DNA from: Dokdonella sp.
Lineage (GTDB): Bacteria; Pseudomonadota; Gammaproteobacteria; Xanthomonadales; Rhodanobacteraceae
Length of the DNA stretch: 64,000 nt
Assembly: GCF_017744955.1 (NCBI RefSeq)
Contig: NZ_JAGIAG010000001.1
Span: forward strand, 744,001-808,000
Direction of reading: 5' to 3'
How positions within the stretch are numbered: position 1 is the first letter of the stretch; the number at the start of each line of letters is the position of its first letter. Made by a program: the position numbers and the translations under genes. Positions 1-6,781 of the stretch are shown here, piece by piece. The notes beneath the pieces are model-generated. The model was not told the DNA's origin. It worked only from the letters and a program-made list of their open reading frames with translations, and ran no database searches.

Positions 1-147
1 GCCCGCCTCGTTGACGGCGTTGACGTACACCCCGGCGGCGCCCGGGACGACGATCGGCGTCAGGTGGTAGCGCGGCGCCCCGCCGGCGTGCGCGGCCGCG
101 GCCGGCAGGCAGAGCAGGGTGGACAGGACCAGGGCGGGACGGAACAT
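1..147 (-). CDS. Secreted HAF-repeat-like protein, N-terminal fragment
   Basis: Only the first 49 codons lie in the window; the gene runs off the left edge. The ATG follows an AGGAG box eight bases upstream. The product opens with a clear signal peptide (about 20 residues, hydrophobic, ending AHA) and continues with a Y-x-L-T-P-I segment and an INAINE-like motif (here VNAVNEAG). That wording is typical of HAF-type extracellular repeat proteins, which carry runs of short beta repeats. The function of such proteins is unknown. The fragment is too short for a firm family call; a secreted protein is the safe reading. Confidence 0.6.
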   Translation of the reverse strand, partial: MFRPALVLSTLLCLPAAAAHAGGAPRYHLTPIVVPGAAGVYVNAVNEAG

Positions 148-269
148 GGATAGGACTCCTGCGGCAACGGCGTCGCGGCGGACGGGAGCCGGCAGCCTGC
201 GTCGGCGCTGTGTCCGGCGCATTCGGATCGCGCTCGAATCGCGCTCGGATCGCATTCCCGGCGCCGCGC

Positions 270-2603
270 TCAGGGTGGCGGAACGCCGAGCGCGCGCGGG
301 ATCGCGCGCTCGCCGGCGAGGCGCCGCGCGGTCTCGAACGCGGCCGCCCAGGCCTCGCGCCGGCCCTGGGCGCGGGCGACCGCGAGCTGCACCAGCGCCG
401 CGTCGTAGTCGACCGACGCCCACAGCGCGACCTGGTTGGAGATCACCGCCGCGTCGGCGACGCGGCCCTGCGCGAGCAGGAAATCGACGTAGTCCTGCGC
501 CACGCGCAGCAGGGTCAGCGGCACGCCCTGCGTCTGCGCCAGCGCGAAGGCCTCGCCGAAGCGGCGCGCCGCCGCCTCGGCGCGGTCCGCGGCCCAGGCG
601 CGGTTGGCCGCGGCGGCCAGGCGCAGCGGCGTGCGCGCGTTCGGCGCGGCGGCGATCGCGTCGACGTCGAGGTCCGCCGGCGGCGCGTCGCGGCGGCCGA
701 GCGAGCGCTCGATGCGCGCGCGCAGCAGTTCGACGTCGGCACGGATCAGGTCGCTGTCGGCCGAGGCGAGCGCGCCGGCGGGCACCGGGGCGAGCTCGGC
801 CAGCGCGGCGGCGCCGTCGCCGCGGCGCCAGGCGAGTTCGGCGCGCAGCAGGCGGATGCGTTCGTTCTCCGCCACGTCGGCCGGGCGGCCGTCGTTGGCG
901 GGATCGTCGAGCAGCTCGCCGGCCTCGTTGTGGCGACCTTGCTGCAGCAGCTGCTGCGCGCGGTACAGGCGCATCGACAGGCGCGAATACGGACTCGGCA
1001 CGCGCGCGCGCTGCGCCCACGAGGCGTCCATCGCCTCCCAGGCGCGCGCGTTGTCGAGCTGCGCGCGGCGCGCCTCGAACAGCAACTGCAGTTCGCCGAT
1101 GCGTTCCTGCACCAGGCCGAGAGTCTCGAAGCGCGCGATCGCCGCGACCAGGTACGGCTCGGCTTGCGCCGGATGCGCGCGCAGCAGTTCCATCGCGCCG
1201 ATGTTGCCGTCGACGCGCGCCACGCCGCCTTCGTCGCCGGCGCGCTGGAACGCGTCGCGCGCGATGCCGTAGTCGAGCAGCGCCGCCGGGTAATCCTCCA
1301 GCGAGGTGCGGCTGACCGCGCGGCCGTTGTGCAGACGGCCGCGCAGCTGCGGTTCGGGAATGTCGCCGAGCGCCTGGATGCCGTCGCCGAACCAGCGGCC
1401 GGCGTCGGCGTACTCGCCCGAGCGCACCGCGACCAGGCCGCGCGCGGCGAACACTTGCGCGCGGAAGAACGTGTCGCCGTCCGGCGCGGCAAGCAGCGCT
1501 TCGAGCGCCGTGCGCGCGTCGTCGAGCCGGCCGGCGCGAATGTCCACTTCGGCCAGCTGCAGACGCAGGCGCGGCGCGTCGTGCGCCAGACGCGCGTCGG
1601 CCAGCAGGATCGAGCGCGCCGTGTCGATCTGGTTGGCGAGCAGGGCGGCCTGCGCGCGCTGCAGTGTCTCGGCCACCGTCTCGGCTTCGACCGCCGCGGC
1701 CGGCACGCGGCCGAGCGCGGCGACGAGCCGGTCGGCCGCTCCGCGCAGCGCGCCGATCGCCGTCGCGTCGTCGTGGCTCGCCACCGATTCTGGGCTGCCG
1801 TCGCGCGTCGCGCGCACCTGCGCGAACCAGCGCGCCTGGCGGTGTTCGATGCTGCCCTCGACCCATGTCGCCGCCGGCGCGAGCCGGTGCCAGGCGGTAG
1901 CCGGATCCTGCGCCGATGCAGCGCCGGCTTCGTCGAGCGCGCGCAGCTGGCCGACCGTCTGCTCGCTCGGCTGCACGACGAAGCCGCCGCGCCGCAGCCG
2001 CTCGGCGATGAGGTCCATGCCGCCCAGGCGCAGCCAGCTCTCCTCGCCGTCGCCGGTGGCGAGCGGGAGCACGACGAGGCGTGCGGGATCGGTCGCGACC
2101 ACCGGCGTGCGACGTTCCCGCATCGCCACCATCGCGATCGCGACGACGGCCAGCGCGACGACGGCGGCGGCGAAGACGGCCGCATGCCGGCGCCGCCGCG
2201 GCGGCGCATCGACCGCCACGGCCTGCGTCGTCGTCGCCGATGCGGTTTCGTCGGCGACGGCGGCCGGCGCCGCGTGCGCCGCCTCTTCCGCGACGGTCGC
2301 CGCCGCCCACTGGTAGCCGAAGCCGGAGACGGTGCGGATCGCCCATTGCCTCTGGCCGTCGTCGTCGAGCGCGCGGCGGCACTGCACGACGAGCTGGCCG
2401 AGCTGCACGTCCGAGGCTGCGCCGTGGCGCCACAATGCGGCGATCAGCTCGTCGCGGCCGACGGCGCGATCGCGCTGCTCGACCAGCATCAGCAGGCAGG
2501 CGAATGCCCGCGGCGGCAGGACGATGCGCGCGCCGTCCCTGCACAGCTCGCGCGTCGACGCGTTGAGCGTGAACGCGCCGAAGCGATACGTCGATGCAGC
2601 CAT
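270..2603 (-). CDS. CadC-like winged-helix regulator with TM helix and TPR region
   Basis: 777 residues. Residues 1-105 form an OmpR/PhoB-type winged-helix DNA-binding domain, ending in the usual V-x-G-x-G-Y-x-W motif. A low-complexity linker and an Arg-rich stretch lead to one transmembrane helix (about 141-161). The remaining roughly 600 residues are Ala/Leu-rich helical repeats of TPR character and should be periplasmic. This is the ToxR/CadC layout: a membrane-tethered DNA-binding protein that senses through its outer domain without a kinase. The start is ATG with a GAGG box that lies inside a hairpin containing the upstream stop codon (see 2607-2623). A paralogue of the same design lies at 41515-43968. 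No target genes can be named. Confidence 0.85.
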   Translation of the reverse strand: MAASTYRFGAFTLNASTRELCRDGARIVLPPRAFACLLMLVEQRDRAVGRDELIAALWRHGAASDVQLGQLVVQCRRALDDDGQRQWAIRTVSGFGYQWAAATVAEEAAHAAPAAVADETASATTTQAVAVDAPPRRRRHAAVFAAAVVALAVVAIAMVAMRERRTPVVATDPARLVVLPLATGDGEESWLRLGGMDLIAERLRRGGFVVQPSEQTVGQLRALDEAGAASAQDPATAWHRLAPAATWVEGSIEHRQARWFAQVRATRDGSPESVASHDDATAIGALRGAADRLVAALGRVPAAAVEAETVAETLQRAQAALLANQIDTARSILLADARLAHDAPRLRLQLAEVDIRAGRLDDARTALEALLAAPDGDTFFRAQVFAARGLVAVRSGEYADAGRWFGDGIQALGDIPEPQLRGRLHNGRAVSRTSLEDYPAALLDYGIARDAFQRAGDEGGVARVDGNIGAMELLRAHPAQAEPYLVAAIARFETLGLVQERIGELQLLFEARRAQLDNARAWEAMDASWAQRARVPSPYSRLSMRLYRAQQLLQQGRHNEAGELLDDPANDGRPADVAENERIRLLRAELAWRRGDGAAALAELAPVPAGALASADSDLIRADVELLRARIERSLGRRDAPPADLDVDAIAAAPNARTPLRLAAAANRAWAADRAEAAARRFGEAFALAQTQGVPLTLLRVAQDYVDFLLAQGRVADAAVISNQVALWASVDYDAALVQLAVARAQGRREAWAAAFETARRLAGERAIPRALGVPPP

Positions 2604-2606
2604 GCG

Positions 2607-2623
2607 GTGCCTCTCAGAGGCAC
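2607..2623 (-). promoter_or_regulatory. Hairpin hiding a ribosome binding site, with stop codon in its loop
   Basis: Perfect 7-bp stem (GTGCCTC / GAGGCAC) with a 3-nt loop. The loop is exactly the TGA stop of the upstream methyltransferase gene, and the 3' arm holds the GAGG box of the CadC-like regulator, whose ATG follows three bases later. A ribosome terminating in the loop would melt the stem and free the box, so the arrangement predicts translational coupling. Seen directly in the sequence; coupling is inferred. Confidence 0.65.
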
Positions 2624-3210
2624 TCCAGCGCGGCGACCGAGCGCGTCAGCCGCGGCGAGAGGTACGCGTGCGAGCCGCACGGCAGCAGGCCGGCGTCGGC
2701 GAAAGCGGTGCGATACCAGGTCGGCGAGCGCGGCAGGTAGCCGCGCGTGTCGCCGCCGACGCGATCCTTCGCCGTGAACACCTCGATGAAGGCGACCCCT
2801 TCGAGCAGGTCGGCGAAGCCGGCAAGCCCGCGGCGCAGTTCGCGGGTCGGCACGTAGTGCAGCATGTCGGCGCAGACGATCAGATCGAAGCGCGTGTCGA
2901 AGCGCAGCTCGCCGAGCTGGCCGAAGGTGGCCAGGCCGATGTTGCGCGCGCGGCCGTAGCGCTCGACCACGTACTCGCTGGAATCCAGTCCGCGGTACTC
3001 GATCGACGGCCGCAGGCGCTTGAGCACCGTGCGCCACGGCGCTTCGCCGCAGCCGACGTCGAGCACGGTGCGGATCGGCCGCGCCAGGTAGTACTCGGCG
3101 AGGTGCACCGCCAGCGCGACCTTGCGCGCGAGTTCGGCGCGCGAGCCGACGCGATGCCGCTCGCTGCGGTACCACTTGTCGAAATAGGCGCGGTCGTAGA
3201 GTTTGCTCAT
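2614..3210 (-). CDS. Class I SAM-dependent methyltransferase
   Basis: 198 residues from the chosen ATG; an in-frame ATG 33 bases further up (3243) would add 11 residues. I prefer the inner start because M-S-K-L-Y-D-R-A-Y-F is the usual beginning of this family. Motif I (V-L-D-V-G-C-G-E) near residue 50, an acidic G-L-D-S end to strand beta-2, and F-D-L-I-V-C-A-D motif IV mark a Rossmann methyltransferase of the Methyltransf_11/25 type. The substrate is unknown. The gene ends 10 bases before the CadC-like regulator and is probably co-transcribed and translationally coupled with it. Confidence 0.8.
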   Translation of the reverse strand: MSKLYDRAYFDKWYRSERHRVGSRAELARKVALAVHLAEYYLARPIRTVLDVGCGEAPWRTVLKRLRPSIEYRGLDSSEYVVERYGRARNIGLATFGQLGELRFDTRFDLIVCADMLHYVPTRELRRGLAGFADLLEGVAFIEVFTAKDRVGGDTRGYLPRSPTWYRTAFADAGLLPCGSHAYLSPRLTRSVAALECL

Positions 3211-3256
3211 CTGGGAAATTGCCGGAACCGACGGAGCGCGCATGGTAGCGGGCCGC

Positions 3257-4348
3257 CTAGCGGCGGTGCGCGGCGCGTGCGCGCGGCGCGCCGAACGCCT
3301 CGCGCGCGGACTCGATGCGGCCGGCGTGCGACGGATCGTAGCCCGGCAGGCGCGCGATCTTCGCGCGCAGCTCCGCGTTGCCGAGCAGGGCGAGGAAATC
3401 CTGCATCGCCGGTTCGGCCAGCAATTCCTCGCGGCAGAGGAAGAAGTAGCGCTCGCTCAGCAGCGGTACGAAGCCGAGGCCGAAGCGGCGCGCCGGCACT
3501 TCCAGGCCGAAGCCGGCGTCGGCCATGCCGCTTCCGACGTAGGCGGCGACCGCCGCGTGCGTGTATTCGGCGTTCTCGTAGCCTTCGATCGCGCGCGCGT
3601 CGAGTCCGGCCTGCTGCAGCACGAGGTCGAACAACAGCCGCGTGCCAGAACCCGGCTGGCGATTGACGAAGCGCAGCCCCTTGCGTCGCAGGTCGGCGGG
3701 ACCGCGGATGCGCTTCGGGTTGCCGGGCGCGACGATCAGGCCCTGACGCCGCGTCGCCAGATGGATCAGGCGCCAGTCCGCGCCGATGCGCGCGGCGTAG
3801 TGCGCGGCCGCCGCGGCTTCCAGCTCGCCGATCGGCAGGTGCAGGCCGATGAGGTCGCATTGACGCTCGATCAGCGCGCCGAGCACTTCGTCGGAGGTGC
3901 GGTACTTGAGGTCGATCGGAATCTCGCGATCGACCAGGAATTGGCGCAAGGTCTCGACCGCGAAGCCGTGGCTCGCCTGCAGGCGCAGCGCCGGTCGCGT
4001 CTGTGACAGCACGCGCTCGATTTCCACCTCGACTTCCGAGGCGAGGCTGTCGAGCATCGGCGCGAGCCGCGCGGCGATGCGCTGGTCGGCCCAGGCCAGC
4101 CGCTCGCCGAGCGCGGTCAGGCGTGCGCCGCGACCGCGCTGGCTTTCGACCAGGCTGCGACCGAACGCGCGCTCGCCTTCGCGCAGCAGGCCCCAGGCGT
4201 AGCGATAGGTCAGCCCGGCCGAACGGCAGGCCGCGGCGAGCGTGCCGCTGCGCTGGATGCCGACCAGCAGCGCGGTCAGCCGCGGTACCAGCGGCGTGCC
4301 GTCCGCGCGGCGCAGCTGCCAGTGCGTGTCGATCGCTACCTTGAACAT
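3257..4348 (-). CDS. ModE/LysR-like regulator with periplasmic-binding-like domain, formate dehydrogenase regulator
   Basis: 363 residues. The first 110 form a ModE/LysR-like helix-turn-helix (G-T-L-A-A-A-C-R-S-A-G-L-T-Y-R-Y-A-W). From about residue 115 to 345 follows a type-2 periplasmic-binding-protein fold of the PBP_like class, with the N-R-Q-P-G-S-G-T-R loop typical of molybdate or oxyanion binding relatives. It is divergent from fdsG, and two palindromes with the core AGGCT(T)-N-(A)AGCCT lie in the 154-bp gap. Regulators of this build accompany fds formate dehydrogenase operons, so it probably senses formate, molybdate or a pterin-related ligand. The near palindrome ends 17 bp from its own ATG, which suggests autoregulation. 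Ligand and sign of control are unknown. Confidence 0.8.
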   Translation of the reverse strand: MFKVAIDTHWQLRRADGTPLVPRLTALLVGIQRSGTLAAACRSAGLTYRYAWGLLREGERAFGRSLVESQRGRGARLTALGERLAWADQRIAARLAPMLDSLASEVEVEIERVLSQTRPALRLQASHGFAVETLRQFLVDREIPIDLKYRTSDEVLGALIERQCDLIGLHLPIGELEAAAAAHYAARIGADWRLIHLATRRQGLIVAPGNPKRIRGPADLRRKGLRFVNRQPGSGTRLLFDLVLQQAGLDARAIEGYENAEYTHAAVAAYVGSGMADAGFGLEVPARRFGLGFVPLLSERYFFLCREELLAEPAMQDFLALLGNAELRAKIARLPGYDPSHAGRIESAREAFGAPRARAAHRR

Positions 4349-4364
4349 GCTCGGCGATCCAAAG

Positions 4365-4382
4365 AGGCTTTCGGAAGCCTAT
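4365..4382. promoter_or_regulatory. Inverted-repeat operator candidate I of the fds regulator
   Basis: AGGCTT-N4-AAGCCT followed by AT. It shares its core with the palindrome at 4440-4459 and lies just upstream of the regulator ATG. Two related palindromes in a divergent promoter gap are what a LysR/ModE-type regulator would be expected to bind. The repeat is visible; binding is inferred. Confidence 0.6.
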
Positions 4383-4439
4383 TGTAGACGGCGGAAGGCT
4401 GCGGCAGAGTCCCGTGGCGATCGAGGCGGTGTCCATCAA

Positions 4440-4459
4440 ATAGGCTTGCGACAGCCTAT
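4440..4459. promoter_or_regulatory. Inverted-repeat operator candidate II of the fds regulator
   Basis: Perfect palindrome ATAGGCT-N6-AGCCTAT, centred about 77 bp (roughly seven helical turns) from palindrome I and 44 bp before the fdsG ATG. The position suits control of fdsGBACD transcription. An extra AAGGCT half-site lies between the two at about 4394. Confidence 0.6.
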
Positions 4460-4502
4460 GCGGCGTGCACCGGACTTCCTTCGACCCTCTTCGAGGAACG
4501 CC

Positions 4503-5027
4503 ATGGCAGCCACTCCGCTACCTCTCAATCCGCCGTCGCGCCGCAGCGCCGATCTCGCGCCGGAGCAGGCGCGTGCGGTCGCCGCGGCGCTCGACGCGCA
4601 TCGCGATGCGCCGGGCGCGCTGCTGCCGATCCTGCACGCGGTGCAGGACCGGCTCGGCTACGTGCCGCCGGAGACGCTGGCGTCGATCGCCGACGCGCTC
4701 AATCTCACGCGCGCCGAGGTGTACGGCGTCGTCACGTTCTATCCGCACTTCCGCCGCACGCCGCCGGGTCGCCGCGTGATGCAGCTGTGCCGCGCGGAGG
4801 CGTGCCAGGCGCTCGGCGCGCGCGCGCTCGAAGCGCACGCGAAGCGGACGCTCGGCATCGACTTCCACCAGACCACCGCGGACGGCGCGATCACGCTGGA
4901 ACCGGTTTATTGCCTCGGCAATTGCGGCTGCGGGCCGTCGCTGCTGGTCGGCCGCGACGAGCTGCATGCGCGCGTGACGCCGGAGGCGTTCGACGCGCTC
5001 GTCGCGGCGGCGAGGACGGCGCTGTGA
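4503..5027 (+). CDS. fdsG: NAD-dependent formate dehydrogenase gamma subunit
   Basis: 174 residues, NuoE-like. The thioredoxin-fold [2Fe-2S] site is C96-x4-C101 ... C137-x3-C141, the standard spacing. This subunit passes electrons between FdsA and the flavin of FdsB in the cytoplasmic NAD+-reducing formate dehydrogenase. The ATG at 4503 has a GAGGAA box six bases upstream; upstream in-frame sequence is open but crosses the operator region, so it was not used. Its TGA overlaps the GTG of fdsB (GTGA). It is the first gene of fdsGBA-fdhD-fdsD. Confidence 0.93.
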   Translation: MAATPLPLNPPSRRSADLAPEQARAVAAALDAHRDAPGALLPILHAVQDRLGYVPPETLASIADALNLTRAEVYGVVTFYPHFRRTPPGRRVMQLCRAEACQALGARALEAHAKRTLGIDFHQTTADGAITLEPVYCLGNCGCGPSLLVGRDELHARVTPEAFDALVAAARTAL

Positions 5028-6607
5028 GTGCGTCGCCGCGCATCACGGTGTACGTGCCGCGCGACGCGACTGCGCTCGCGCTCGGCGCCGATGCGGTCGC
5101 GCAGGCGATCGCCGAAACGGCGCAGCGGCGGGGCATCGAGGTCGCCGTCGTGCGCAACGGTTCGCGCGGGATGTTCTGGCTCGAACCGCTGGTGGAAGTG
5201 GCGACGGCGCAGGGGCGCGTCGCGTACGGCCCGGTCGCGGCGGCCGACGTCGCCGGACTGTTCGAGGCGGATTTTCTGCACGGCGGCGCGCATGCGCTGC
5301 GCCTCGGCGCGGTCGAGGAGCTGCCCTGGTTCCGGCAGCAGCAGCGCCTGTGCTTCGCGCGCGCCGGCGTCATCGATCCGCTCAGCGTCGAGGACTACCT
5401 CGCGCACGGCGGCTATCGCGGCCTGCGCAACGCGCTGGCGATGAGCGGCACCGATGTCGTCCAGGCCGTGACCGACTCCGGCCTGCGCGGCCGCGGCGGC
5501 GCCGCGTTCCCGACCGGCATCAAATGGAAGACCGTCCTCGACGCTCCTGCCGAGGTCGACTCCCCGACCCCCGATCCCCGATCCCGATCCTCCAAATACA
5601 TCGTCTGCAATGCCGACGAAGGCGACTCCGGCACGTTCTCCGACCGCATGCTGATGGAAGGCGATCCGCTCTGCCTGATCGAGGGCATGACGATCGCCGG
5701 CGTGGCGGTCGGTGCGCGGCAGGGCTACATCTATCTGCGCAGCGAATACCCGCATGCGCATCGCGCGCTCGAAGCGGCGATCGCGAATGCGTACGAGGCG
5801 GGCTACCTCGGCGCGAACCTCCTCGGCAGCGGCAAACGCTTCGATCTCGAAGTGCGGCTGGGCGCGGGCGCCTACATCTGCGGCGAGGAAACTTCCCTGC
5901 TCGACAGCCTCGAAGGCAAGCGCGGCCAGGTGCGCTTCAAGCCGCCGCTGCCGGCGATCAAGGGATTGTTCGGCCGGCCGACGGTGATCAACAACGTGAT
6001 CTCGTTCGCCTCGGTGCCGATCATTCTCGACCGCGGCGCGCAGTTCTACCGCGACTACGGCATCGGTCGTTCGCGCGGCACCTTGCCGATCCAGCTGGCC
6101 GGCAATCTCAAGCGCACCGGACTGGTCGAGAAGGCGTTCGGCGTGACCTTGCGTGAACTCCTCTACGACGTCGGCGGCGGTTCGTATTCCGGCCGGCCGA
6201 TCCGCGCGGTGCAGGTCGGCGGACCGCTCGGCGCCTACCTGCCCGAGTCGCAGTTCGACACCGCGCTCGACTACGAGGCGTTCGCGAGCGTGGGCGCAAT
6301 GCTCGGCCACGGCGGCATCGTCGCGTTCGACGACACGGTCGACATGCTCGACCAGGCGCGCTACGCGATGGAGTTCTGCGCGGTCGAATCCTGCGGCAAG
6401 TGCACGCCGTGCCGGATCGGTTCGACGCGCGGCGTGGAGGTCATCGACCGCATCCGGGCGAACGTCGATCGCGCTGCGAACCTCGCGCTGCTCGACGATC
6501 TGTGCCAGACGATGCGGCACGGCTCGCTGTGCGCGCTCGGCGGGCTGACGCCCGATCCGGTGGTCAGCGCGTTGAAACATTTTTCCGAGGATTTTGCGGG
6601 GCGTTGA
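5024..6607 (+). CDS. fdsB: NAD-dependent formate dehydrogenase beta subunit (FMN, NAD, 4Fe-4S)
   Basis: 527 residues, NuoF-like, with a short NuoE-like extension at the N-terminus. It carries the FMN loop G-R-G-G-A-A-F-P-T-G (from about G156), the N-A-D-E-G-D-S-G-T-F motif, an NADH-binding G-A-G-A-Y-I-C-G-E-E-T segment, and a [4Fe-4S] site C457-x2-C460-x2-C463 with C503. It oxidises the reduced iron-sulfur chain and reduces NAD+. The start is GTG inside the fdsG stop. Between the FMN loop and N-A-D-E-G, about 13 extra residues (near 178-191, rich in Pro, Ser, Arg and Asp) are encoded by a CCGATCC-type repeat that otherwise occurs between genes here (see 5561-5590). Confidence 0.93.
   Translation: MSASPRITVYVPRDATALALGADAVAQAIAETAQRRGIEVAVVRNGSRGMFWLEPLVEVATAQGRVAYGPVAAADVAGLFEADFLHGGAHALRLGAVEELPWFRQQQRLCFARAGVIDPLSVEDYLAHGGYRGLRNALAMSGTDVVQAVTDSGLRGRGGAAFPTGIKWKTVLDAPAEVDSPTPDPRSRSSKYIVCNADEGDSGTFSDRMLMEGDPLCLIEGMTIAGVAVGARQGYIYLRSEYPHAHRALEAAIANAYEAGYLGANLLGSGKRFDLEVRLGAGAYICGEETSLLDSLEGKRGQVRFKPPLPAIKGLFGRPTVINNVISFASVPIILDRGAQFYRDYGIGRSRGTLPIQLAGNLKRTGLVEKAFGVTLRELLYDVGGGSYSGRPIRAVQVGGPLGAYLPESQFDTALDYEAFASVGAMLGHGGIVAFDDTVDMLDQARYAMEFCAVESCGKCTPCRIGSTRGVEVIDRIRANVDRAANLALLDDLCQTMRHGSLCALGGLTPDPVVSALKHFSEDFAGR
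5561..5590 (+). repeat. Short CCCGATCC repeat inserted in frame in fdsB
   Basis: A stutter of CCGACCC, CCGATCC and CCGATCC units gives the in-frame peptide S-P-T-P-D-P-R-S-R-S at a point where NuoF relatives go almost directly from the FMN loop to N-A-D-E-G. Similar ATTCCCGAT / AATCCCGAAT units occur between genes at 23687-23780 and 62256-62284. The likeness is by eye. Confidence 0.55.
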
Positions 6608-6760
6608 CGCGGAATTGGAGAGCGTCGGACGCGGATTTTGTCGATGAACGCGGATAAAAAATACAGAACAGTAGAGAAGCGCGCTGGCGTGAAAAGAGCA
6701 TCTGAGGTCGAACGAAGAATTTCGCTCCATCCGCGTAAATCCGCGTCGATCCGCGTCAAA
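6604..6760. repeat. Imperfect long inverted repeat, ATCCGCGT family, copy 1
   Basis: The left arm (6604-6655) has three GACGCGGAT-like units; the right arm (6729-6760) has three ATCCGCGT units ending GCGTCAAAAAA. It fills most of the 174-bp gap between fdsB and fdsA. A second copy with the same left and right arms is at 63769-63855. It could form a large hairpin inside the fds transcript. The fdsA ATG follows 21 bases after the right arm. Confidence 0.75.
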
Positions 6761-6781
6761 AAAGCTCCAGGCAGGTGACCC

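Noticed and set aside
4787..5023. Upstream extension of the fdsB frame into fdsG
   Set aside because: FdsG motifs show that this stretch is coded in the other frame; fdsB starts at GTG 5024, overlapping the fdsG stop.
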